Below the pieces are notes generated by a model that searched no databases, was not told the DNA's origin, and saw nothing but the letters and a program-made list of their open reading frames with translations. Below, piece after piece: positions 55,950 to 63,230 of a DNA stretch of 64,000 nucleotides. A program made the position numbers and the translations under genes. This DNA is from Macrococcus hajekii (GTDB taxonomy: Bacteria; Bacillota; Bacilli; Staphylococcales; Staphylococcaceae), in contig NZ_SCWE01000002.1 of assembly GCF_004359505.1 (NCBI RefSeq), positions 124,001-188,000 of the forward strand, written 5' to 3'. Positions within the stretch are counted from its first letter, which is position 1. Each line of letters starts with the position of its first letter.

Positions 55950-57248
55950 TTATTTTCTTGCTTTTTCCCAAGCATCTTGAGATTTTTTGATTGCTTCGTC
56001 AAATGATATTTTACCTGTTAAGTAATCTTGTAAGTAAGCACCTAACGCATCGTCAGTATATCCAGTTGGATAGCCTTTGAATACCCATGCAGTTGTTTTA
56101 CCATCTTGAGAGTACTTATAGATTTCTTTTGATAGTGGATCAGCAATTTTAGATGTATCGTAGTCTTTATATGCTGGAATAAACTTGAAGTCTTCCATTA
56201 CAATCTGTTTACCTTGATCAGATGTATATAACCAGTCAAGAAACTCTTTTGCTGCTTTTTGAACTTTTTCATCTGATTTTTTGTTGACTGCCCAGTTATT
56301 TGCAACACCTACTGGAATTGTCGCTTCACCTGAACTTGTCGGTACTGCAATCAGTCCTACATTTTTAGCTACTTCAGGATTAACCCCTTCAATGGTCGGA
56401 TAAGCCCAGTTACCTTGCTGAATCATCGCTACTTTACCAGTAGAGAATAATTCTTCAACTTGTTGAGAGTAATCAAGAGATACAACAGGTTGTTTTGAAT
56501 ATTTGTTTTGAATATCTAAATACTGTTTTAACTGATCTTTCTGAGAGAAGGGTAATGTTTTTGCTGCAGCTGCTTTTTGAATATCGTTATCAAAATCTTT
56601 TGCTAAGAAAATATTGGCTGCGTGGTCGCTTAATACCCATTTTTCTTTAGCTGGTAATGCGAAGACACCGCTTAACCCTAGTTCTTCTTTTTTAGAATCA
56701 ATAGTCTGAGAAACTTTTTCTAAATCATCAAGTGTTTTGATATCTTCAGCTTTAACGCCTGCTTTGTCGAAGATTTCTTTATTGTAGATTAAGCCGTAAC
56801 CTTCCTGGTTCATCGGGATACCATATGTTTTACCATCCTTTTGAACAGGTGCAATTAATGCTTCATCAACTACTGCTTTAGTCGCTTTCATATCTGATAA
56901 ATCTGCTAAACGGTTCGCGTGTACTTTTAAGTCTTCCGGTCCACCGATATTGAAAATATCAGGTTCGTTTTTAGAAGCAATTTTTGCTTTTAATGCTTGA
57001 CCGTAGTCATTACCGCCACCAACAGTTTCGATGTTGATTTTCACATTCGGATGTTCAGCCATGTATTTCTTAGCCATTTCTTCAAACTGTTGTTTGAATT
57101 CTACTTTGAACTGGAATACGTTAACCGTTACTTGGTCTCCGTCTCCTTTTTTTGCAGTACCGCCGCCTGAACCTGAGTTACCGCATGCTGCAAGAACAGA
57201 TGCTACGAGTAACGATACAACAAGCATTAATAATGATGATTTTTTCAT
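55950..57248 (-). CDS. Sugar-binding lipoprotein of ABC importer
   Basis: 432 aa. Lipoprotein signal with lipobox LAAC (Cys22), then a Gly/Ser linker and the type-1 solute-binding fold (FQFKVEFKQQFEEMAKKYM, NIGGPEDLKVHANRLADLSD, GWAYPTIEG-like). Carbohydrate class 1, similar to MalE/MsmE. First gene of the ten-gene operon; ribosome site AAGGAGA before the ATG. Confidence 0.9.
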   Translation of the reverse strand: MKKSSLLMLVVSLLVASVLAACGNSGSGGGTAKKGDGDQVTVNVFQFKVEFKQQFEEMAKKYMAEHPNVKINIETVGGGNDYGQALKAKIASKNEPDIFNIGGPEDLKVHANRLADLSDMKATKAVVDEALIAPVQKDGKTYGIPMNQEGYGLIYNKEIFDKAGVKAEDIKTLDDLEKVSQTIDSKKEELGLSGVFALPAKEKWVLSDHAANIFLAKDFDNDIQKAAAAKTLPFSQKDQLKQYLDIQNKYSKQPVVSLDYSQQVEELFSTGKVAMIQQGNWAYPTIEGVNPEVAKNVGLIAVPTSSGEATIPVGVANNWAVNKKSDEKVQKAAKEFLDWLYTSDQGKQIVMEDFKFIPAYKDYDTSKIADPLSKEIYKYSQDGKTTAWVFKGYPTGYTDDALGAYLQDYLTGKISFDEAIKKSQDAWEKARK

Positions 57249-57276
57249 CTCTTAATCTCCTTTTCCTCTCTATAAT

Positions 57277-57291
57277 AGAAAACGTTTTCAT
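57277..57291 (-). promoter_or_regulatory. cre/LacI-type operator 1
   Basis: Minus strand ATGAAAACGTTTTCT fully matches the cre consensus WTGNAANCGNWNNCW. It lies downstream of the predicted start site, where bound CcpA or the local LacI protein would block transcription. Confidence 0.75.
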
Positions 57292-57302
57292 TTCTTAAGC
57301 TC

Positions 57303-57332
57303 ATCTTATCACAAGCTATTTTTCATCGTCAA
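57303..57332 (-). promoter_or_regulatory. Promoter of the sugar operon
   Basis: Minus strand TTGACG (57332-57327), 18-base spacer, TAAGAT (57308-57303), 55 bases before the binding-protein gene. Confidence 0.75.
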
Positions 57333-57339
57333 TGCTTTT

Positions 57340-57354
57340 TTGCAAACGATTGCA
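57340..57354. promoter_or_regulatory. cre/LacI-type operator 2
   Basis: TTGCAAACGATTGCA on the plus strand also matches the cre consensus at every position; as an imperfect palindrome it could bind the local LacI protein. It lies just upstream of the -35, 63 bases centre to centre from operator 1. Confidence 0.65.
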
Positions 57355-57362
57355 TAAAAGAA

Positions 57363-57391
57363 TAAAAAAAGAACTCACAGGTGTGAGTTCT
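57363..57391 (-). terminator. Terminator of the GTPase gene
   Basis: AGAACTCACA, two-base loop, TGTGAGTTCT (57370-57391) with T run on the minus strand. It overlaps the GTPase stop codon (57392-57390). Confidence 0.9.
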
Positions 57392-58430
57392 ATCTGTATA
57401 ACGGTGTAGACTGGTCGATTATATTTTTAGCTACTGCTTTAATATCATTCGTATAGCTGATGATACCTTGAACAGCTGGAAATGCTTGAGATAATCCCAT
57501 TTCTATCAGTGATCCTAGAACGGATTGGATAGGGTTTAATGATTTTAATTTAAAAGCACTTCTTAGAATTTGGACCATTTTTGCAAAATCCATTACATGA
57601 GAAAATGTGTTTTCCGGTTTCCCCTGCTGAGCAATATGTTTCTCGATAGAGGGCCACATATGAAATTTATCATAGACATCGTCTGCCTCTACTCTGAAGT
57701 GACTTCGTATCGTCCGTTCAAGAACGCTGTAGCTCTCTCTTGATATCACTTCTTTTAAAGCAGGCGTAAATAATTTTGGAAACACACTATTCACTTTATA
57801 GTTGAGATAACTTTCTTTCATTTCTGCACTGTTATACTGTTCAAGATATACTTGATATTGCGCTTCAAATAATGTTTTAAGCTGCTGCTGTAAGGTCTCT
57901 ATCCCTTCACCTGTCAACGCACTAACAAACAAGTAATCTTTCTGCTCTTTAATATAAGGACGCAGCATGACTTTCAGTTCAGTATCCTTCGTATGTTTCA
58001 ATGATTCCAGAGAGTCATCATGGTTGACATCAACCATCGCATCTACTTTGTTGTAAATGAAATGTACTTCTTTTTTCTCTTTATAGAGGTATTTAATTAA
58101 CTCCATATCCGTCTCTCTAATCTTACTTCCAAATACGTAGTAGAAGGTCGAGATGTTACTTGCCTTAATCATTTTCTTATATTGTGATAATGTCACTTCT
58201 TCTGTCCCTACCCCCGGAAAGTCTATTAACTCTCCGTATATCGGATAATCGTATGATTGGGCTGTAAGCGTTGCATCTGTATGAACGCCTGTATAGGCTT
58301 TAGCCTTTGGCAGTAGCTTGTTGATTAGACTGCTCTTACCCGCATCCGGCTGTCCTATAAATCCGACAGCGTGCGGCGTTCGATTCGCAACAAACTTTCT
58401 ATAAGCCTTCACTAAGGGATGATTGATCAT
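57390..58430 (-). CDS. IRG/dynamin-like GTPase
   Basis: 346 aa. G1 GQPDAGKSS (about 26-34), G3 IDFPGVG, G4 NKVD, G5-like SALTGEG, followed by a helical C-terminal half (about 190-346). The P-loop GxxxAGKS type and the helical tail fit IRG-like/dynamin-like bacterial GTPases. Function unknown. I start at ATG 58430 (TGGAG eight bases upstream), rather than GTG/ATG 58439/58436 which lie too close to the site. A single gene between the sugar operon and the iron cluster. Confidence 0.78.
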   Translation of the reverse strand: MINHPLVKAYRKFVANRTPHAVGFIGQPDAGKSSLINKLLPKAKAYTGVHTDATLTAQSYDYPIYGELIDFPGVGTEEVTLSQYKKMIKASNISTFYYVFGSKIRETDMELIKYLYKEKKEVHFIYNKVDAMVDVNHDDSLESLKHTKDTELKVMLRPYIKEQKDYLFVSALTGEGIETLQQQLKTLFEAQYQVYLEQYNSAEMKESYLNYKVNSVFPKLFTPALKEVISRESYSVLERTIRSHFRVEADDVYDKFHMWPSIEKHIAQQGKPENTFSHVMDFAKMVQILRSAFKLKSLNPIQSVLGSLIEMGLSQAFPAVQGIISYTNDIKAVAKNIIDQSTPLYR

Positions 58431-58496
58431 CTTCATCACTCCATTATTATTATTATAACCTCTCTACCCTTTAACTATAACAATAAATCGAGAGGG

Positions 58497-59516
58497 CTAT
58501 GCGTCTCGCGCATTCTTATTCATTAAATAGATAAAATACGGTGCGCCAATTAAACTGACAATGATGCCTGCCGGGACACCTGACGGTTGCAGCAATATTC
58601 TACCGATTGTATCAGAGAGCGCAAGTAGTATCGCTCCAATCAATAATGCAATTGGAAGAAACATCTGATGTCTGGGCCCCACAAGACCACGTGCAATATG
58701 CGGACCTAATAAACCGATGAATGCAATACCTCCGCTCACTGCAACTGCACTCGAACTTAAAAAGACTGCGATAGCAATCAACAGCAGGCGTTGTCTACTG
58801 ACAGCGACACCTACTCCTATAGATATATGTTCATGTGTGTTTAAAATATTCAATGTGTTCGCCTTGGCGAAGACCAGTGGCACTAATATAAATACTGAAA
58901 TGATCAGTATGATGGCAAACGGCCATGTATCACCCCAGATGGAGCCTGCATACCAGGAAGCCACAAATTCCATCTGTTCTTTTTTGAATGTTGAAGTCAT
59001 CATAATTGAAGCACCACTTAATGCAGTCGCCATACCAATCCCCATCAGCACCATACGGACAGGTTGAATGCCCTCATTCTTTTTATAGCTCAGTATAAAT
59101 ATAATCAGTGCTGTCAGTAAGCCGCCTATCATGCTAAAGAGAGGCAGCACATAGACAAATGTCTGACTATCAACAGGTAAAAATATCATCAGCAGCACAA
59201 TAAAGAAGCCACTGCCCGCATTAATACCGATGATGCCGGGATCCGCAAGTGGATTCCTTGTGATACTCTGCAGAAGTGCGCCACTTAAGGCAAGTGCAGC
59301 ACCGCTTAGCAATGTGACTATCAGTCTTGGCATTCTGAATTCATACAGAATCATTGTATCGGTCGATTCACCCATACCGAATAATATCCGGAAGAATTGA
59401 GGGATCGTCATTTTGAAATCACCGGTCGTCATACTGAATGCCATTGTCAACAGCACAACGACACACAACACAGTAACACTAAGCCATTGTTTTCTTTTTC
59501 TATGTGCTTCAATCAT
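58497..59516 (-). CDS. FecCD-type iron-siderophore permease (FhuG-like)
   Basis: 339 aa, about ten membrane helices; GAALALSGALLQSITRNPLADPGIIGINAG is split across TM2-3, with the coupling loop FIGLLGPHIARGLVGPRHQ near residue 270. Overlaps the upstream permease gene by four bases. Likely FhuG since the ATPase-permease-permease order equals S. aureus fhuCBG. Confidence 0.85.
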   Translation of the reverse strand: MIEAHRKRKQWLSVTVLCVVVLLTMAFSMTTGDFKMTIPQFFRILFGMGESTDTMILYEFRMPRLIVTLLSGAALALSGALLQSITRNPLADPGIIGINAGSGFFIVLLMIFLPVDSQTFVYVLPLFSMIGGLLTALIIFILSYKKNEGIQPVRMVLMGIGMATALSGASIMMTSTFKKEQMEFVASWYAGSIWGDTWPFAIILIISVFILVPLVFAKANTLNILNTHEHISIGVGVAVSRQRLLLIAIAVFLSSSAVAVSGGIAFIGLLGPHIARGLVGPRHQMFLPIALLIGAILLALSDTIGRILLQPSGVPAGIIVSLIGAPYFIYLMNKNARDA

Positions 59517-60499
59517 AGTAATTTACCATCCCTTCTCACCAGATAGATGAAGAACGGCACACCTATAATTGAAATAATGGCACCGAGTGGTGATTCACCT
59601 GCAAGTCGTGCAATCGTATCTGCTACTACAATCGATAAGCCGCCGAGCAAAGCGGAGAATGGAAGAATCAGACGATAATCTGTCCCCACAAGAAATCTCA
59701 CAATATGAGGCACCATTAACCCTACAAAGACCAGAGACCCTACTAACGACACAGCGATACCGGCAAGAAGCATCGTCATAATCGAAAAAAAGATACGAAT
59801 TCGGTTTGTATCTGCACCTAAACCTTGAGCCATCTCTTCACCTAGGCTCAGTGCAGTGAGTTGACGTCCTCTCATCGACACCAGAACGATAATCACCAGA
59901 ATTACTGGAGCGGCATAAGCAAGCTGCTGCCACGTTGTGCCTGCCACCCCACCAGCAGTCCAGAAAGTAATACTCTGATTCAGGCGGAATATGAGTGCTA
60001 TACCTGAAGCAAGTGCGGTCAGTAAAGCGGAGATAGCTGCACCGGCTAATATAATACGCATCGTACTGAAACCCCCACGTCTCGAACTGCCAATAAGCAG
60101 GACCAATGTCCCACCGATCACTGCTCCAAGAAAACCAGCCAACATAAGCACAAGGAAACTTGCATTTTCAGAAAAAGCAAGAACCATACTGATCATCATC
60201 GAAGCACCGGCATTCAGACCAAGCAGTGCAGGATCTGCCAGGGCATTTTTAGTAATACCCTGCATAATAGCACCACTACAGGCGAGCGCCATGCCAACTA
60301 GCAGTGCACCGAGCTCACGAGGCACACGAATATCACGGATAATATTGTGACTTTCAATATTCTCATAGTGGAAGAAAGCAGAAAATATTTGACCTATAGA
60401 ATAATTGACCGTGCCCAGACAAAATGAAATAAGCAGAATAATAATGATAGCGACTACTATCACCATACTTAACATCACATTCTTTACCGTTGTCCTCAT
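59513..60499 (-). CDS. FecCD-type iron-siderophore permease (FhuB-like)
   Basis: 328 aa, about ten membrane helices. Family blocks: GMALACSGAIMQGITKNALA, DPALLGLNAGASM, and the coupling loop VFVGLMVPHIVRFLVG. Three bases after the ATPase gene. No binding-protein gene is adjacent, as in staphylococcal fhuCBG where FhuD proteins are encoded elsewhere. Confidence 0.85.
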   Translation of the reverse strand: MRTTVKNVMLSMVIVVAIIIILLISFCLGTVNYSIGQIFSAFFHYENIESHNIIRDIRVPRELGALLVGMALACSGAIMQGITKNALADPALLGLNAGASMMISMVLAFSENASFLVLMLAGFLGAVIGGTLVLLIGSSRRGGFSTMRIILAGAAISALLTALASGIALIFRLNQSITFWTAGGVAGTTWQQLAYAAPVILVIIVLVSMRGRQLTALSLGEEMAQGLGADTNRIRIFFSIMTMLLAGIAVSLVGSLVFVGLMVPHIVRFLVGTDYRLILPFSALLGGLSIVVADTIARLAGESPLGAIISIIGVPFFIYLVRRDGKLL

Positions 60500-60502
60500 C
60501 GC

Positions 60503-61306
60503 TTATATCCTCGTGTAATGTTTGCATAATAAGTCATAAGTCACCAGTAACGGCTTGCCGGTACGTGGATCTGTACTGAGTTCTGCATCAATATTGAACA
60601 CCTCAGCCAGTACTTCCGTTGTCAGTACATCATTCGTTCTGCCTTGTGTCACAATTTTACCTTTTTTCATTGCAATCAGATGATCAGAGAAACGGACAGC
60701 CTGATTGATATCATGCAGAACCATAATAATCGTTGTCCCCTGCTCACGGTTAAGCGTCTGTACTAAATCCAGAATTTCAAGCTGATGAGAAATATCCAGA
60801 TAAGTAGTCGGTTCATCAAGAAAAATGATATCTGTTTTTTGTGCAAGCGCCATCGCAATCCATACACGTTGACGTTGTCCTCCACTTAAATCGTTGACCG
60901 CTCTTTCCTTGAACTCGTAAGTTCCTGTCACGCTAAGCGCCCAGTCAATCACCTCTTTATCTTCTTTCGTCAGTCGGCCAAACCCTTTCTGATAGGGGAA
61001 ACGTCCATAACTGACCAATTCACCTGCTGACAATCCGTCAGCCACTTCTGGTGATTGAGGTAATATCGCTATTTTGCGTGCTATCTCCTTTGTTGATTGT
61101 TGATGAATATTCCTGCCATCCAGTACAACCTGGCCTTCTTTTACAGGAATGATGCGAGCAAGCGCTTTCAACAATGTCGACTTGCCACATCCGTTTGGTC
61201 CAATAATTGAAGTTATTCTGCCGTCAGGAATAGTAACGGATAGTTCTTTTACAATATCGCGTTCGCCGTAACCTATTGTAATTTTCTCTCCGGATAATCT
61301 GTCCAT
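60503..61306 (-). CDS. fhuC: Siderophore ABC transporter ATPase (FhuC-like)
   Basis: 267 aa. Walker A GPNGCGKST (37-45), Q-loop LPQSPEVADGLSAGELVSYG, signature DLSGGQRQRVWIAMA, Walker B IIFLDEPTTYLD and VLHDINQA are the FepC/FhuC class. In S. aureus FhuC also powers other siderophore permeases. First gene of three, behind a Fur box. Confidence 0.85.
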   Translation of the reverse strand: MDRLSGEKITIGYGERDIVKELSVTIPDGRITSIIGPNGCGKSTLLKALARIIPVKEGQVVLDGRNIHQQSTKEIARKIAILPQSPEVADGLSAGELVSYGRFPYQKGFGRLTKEDKEVIDWALSVTGTYEFKERAVNDLSGGQRQRVWIAMALAQKTDIIFLDEPTTYLDISHQLEILDLVQTLNREQGTTIIMVLHDINQAVRFSDHLIAMKKGKIVTQGRTNDVLTTEVLAEVFNIDAELSTDPRTGKPLLVTYDLLCKHYTRI

Positions 61307-61331
61307 TTTAAACCGCCTTCATTCAATTAAG

Positions 61332-61346
61332 TGATAATCATTATCA
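61332..61346. promoter_or_regulatory. Fur box between fhuC and the reductase gene
   Basis: TGATAATCATTATCA, a perfect 7-1-7 palindrome, the core of the Fur consensus. It lies in the divergent 103-base gap and overlaps the -35 of the reductase promoter. Confidence 0.92.
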
Positions 61347-61370
61347 ATGCATTTTATTTTATAGTATAAT
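61341..61370 (+). promoter_or_regulatory. Promoter of the IruO-type reductase gene
   Basis: TTATCA (61341-61346), 18-base spacer, TATAAT (61365-61370). The -35 lies within the Fur box. Confidence 0.6.
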
Positions 61371-61409
61371 ATGAAACAACGCAACTTAATGAAGTAAGGA
61401 GTTCTTAGT

Positions 61410-62441
61410 TTGAATCCATTATTAGATATAACTGTTATCGGTGGCGGACCCGCAGGTTTATATGGGGCATTTTACGCAGGCTTGCGTGGTATGAAAGTCC
61501 GCATTATTGATTTCCAGGATAAATTAGGGGGTAAAGTCAACCTTTATCCCGAGAAGATAGTCTGGGATATAGGTGGCATTACCCCTAAGCCTGCAGGCGA
61601 TATCGTCAAAGAGATGGTCTCTCAAGGTCTCACATTTAAACCAGCTGTCCATCTTAGTGAAAAAGTCACAAATATTACTAAAAAAGATGAACAGCTTTTT
61701 GAGGTGACCACTGACCAGGATAGCTATTTATCAAAGGCTGTTATCATTGCAATCGGTAGCGGCATCATCTCTCCGATGAAGCTTGCCATTGAAGGTGCCG
61801 CACGCTATGAGGTCTCAAACCTCCATTATGTCGTCCCTTCTCTCACCCGCTTCAAAAATAAGCGTGTACTAATCTCAGGCGGCGGAAACGCAGCTATTGA
61901 CTGGGCATATGATATTGCCCCCTTTGCAGAGCACGTTTCTATTCTCTGTCGAAAAGATGATTTTAAAGGTCATGAAGAAATGGTACGCCGACTGGACGCA
62001 CGAGGTGTCGAAAAAATCATGAGTCATTCCATTTATTCACTGCAGGCAGAAGGCGACACGATTGAATCCGTCATCATTCAGAACTGCCGCACACGTGAAC
62101 CACGTGAAATCATGGTGGATGACGTTATCATCAATCATGGTTTTCACATGGAGAGCGACCTGCTGGATAAATGTGATATTAAACTGGACCGACAGGATAA
62201 TTTCTATATTAAAGGTAATGCCGATTCTTCCACACAAATATCCGGAGTATACGCAGTAGGTGATATACTCGCACATGACAGTAAAGTACAGCTTATGGCC
62301 GGCTGTTTCCATGATGCAGCTAATGCTGTCAACTTAGCTAAAACTTATATTGATCCATCCGCACATGAAGCAGGCATCGTATCCAGTCACAATGAAGTCT
62401 TCAAGGAAAAGAACGAAGAACTGCTCACTCAGCTGCTCTAG
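61410..62441 (+). CDS. Ferredoxin/flavodoxin-NADP reductase, IruO/YumC-type
   Basis: 343 aa, low-molecular thioredoxin-reductase-like flavoprotein without the CxxC pair. FAD motif GGGPAGLYGAFYAG (11-24), NAD(P) motif SGGGNAAIDWA (about 150-160) and a C-terminal GVYAVGDILAHDSKVQLMA block. Starts at TTG 61410 with AAGGAG eight bases upstream. Staphylococcal IruO reduces iron-hydroxamates and feeds haem oxygenase; the shared Fur box with FhuCBG supports that role. A general YumC-like Fnr is the alternative. Confidence 0.82.
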   Translation: MNPLLDITVIGGGPAGLYGAFYAGLRGMKVRIIDFQDKLGGKVNLYPEKIVWDIGGITPKPAGDIVKEMVSQGLTFKPAVHLSEKVTNITKKDEQLFEVTTDQDSYLSKAVIIAIGSGIISPMKLAIEGAARYEVSNLHYVVPSLTRFKNKRVLISGGGNAAIDWAYDIAPFAEHVSILCRKDDFKGHEEMVRRLDARGVEKIMSHSIYSLQAEGDTIESVIIQNCRTREPREIMVDDVIINHGFHMESDLLDKCDIKLDRQDNFYIKGNADSSTQISGVYAVGDILAHDSKVQLMAGCFHDAANAVNLAKTYIDPSAHEAGIVSSHNEVFKEKNEELLTQLL

Positions 62442-62442
62442 A

Positions 62443-62483
62443 TGCAAATAAGCGACAACACAGAGTGTTGTCGCTTATTTGTA
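62443..62483. terminator. Bidirectional terminator overlapping the nagB stop codon
   Basis: CAAATAAGCGACAACAC, three-base loop, GTGTTGTCGCTTATTTG (62445-62481). The right arm covers the last codons and stop (62475-62477) of nagB. Confidence 0.95.
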
Positions 62484-63221
62484 TGAATTAAAATCGATTA
62501 AATGAGCTGCTTCTGCATCCATAATTACTTCTACATGAGGATGATCAAGCAGACTGCTGGCCGGAACTTGAATATCTGATTCTGTCATGTGATAAAGCTT
62601 CGCCATAATAGGTGCTTTCTTCTTTCCCAATGCCAGCATAATGATACGATTCGAATATTTTATCGTCTCAATCCCCATGGACACAGCTTGAACGGGTACA
62701 TCTTCTTTACGTTCAAAGAATCGTGCATTCGCTTCAATCGTCTCCTCTGTCAGTTCAACGATCCGCGTCTGACTGTCAAAAGGTGTGCCTGGTTCATTGA
62801 AACCGATATGTCCGTTAATACCGATACCTAGCAATTGTATATCGAACGGTCCTTTTTGTCGGATCATTGCCTCATAATGCATATTATCTGCTTCAACATC
62901 CACTGAATCATTGTCAGGCAGATGATACTGCGCTTCTGTCAGACCGACTTTATCAAAAAATTGCTGCTTCATGTAACTTCTATAGCTATTCGGATCATTG
63001 GCATCAATATTAAAATATTCATCAAGATTGAAGGTTTCAAGACGGGAGATATCAGTGTGATGATGATTAATAAGCGAAGATAGCTGCTCATACATCTCCT
63101 CCATCGTTCCACCTGTAGCTAAACCTAACAGCGGATCTCCATTAAATTGAATCGTTTTGAACAGCTCCACCGCTACATAATGACTAGCCAGTTCCCTACT
63201 ACCCAAATTCATGAATTTCAT
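62475..63221 (-). CDS. nagB: Glucosamine-6-phosphate deaminase
   Basis: 248 aa. Converts GlcN-6-P to fructose-6-P and ammonia. Signatures GLATGGTMEEMYEQL (about 34-48), TFNLDEYFNI (catalytic Asp), LLGIGINGHIGFNEPG (about 130-145, catalytic His/Glu). Start set at ATG 63221 (MKFMNLGS), five bases after AGGAGG; the ATG just before is too close. Short monomer without the allosteric C-terminal extension of E. coli NagB. nagA is not adjacent. Confidence 0.95.
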   Translation of the reverse strand: MKFMNLGSRELASHYVAVELFKTIQFNGDPLLGLATGGTMEEMYEQLSSLINHHHTDISRLETFNLDEYFNIDANDPNSYRSYMKQQFFDKVGLTEAQYHLPDNDSVDVEADNMHYEAMIRQKGPFDIQLLGIGINGHIGFNEPGTPFDSQTRIVELTEETIEANARFFERKEDVPVQAVSMGIETIKYSNRIIMLALGKKKAPIMAKLYHMTESDIQVPASSLLDHPHVEVIMDAEAAHLIDFNSYK

Positions 63222-63230
63222 CATTTCCTC

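Noticed and set aside
57390-58430. Known defence system around the GTPase
   Set aside because: No neighbouring nuclease, protease, reverse transcriptase or other defence partner; the flanks are metabolic operons.
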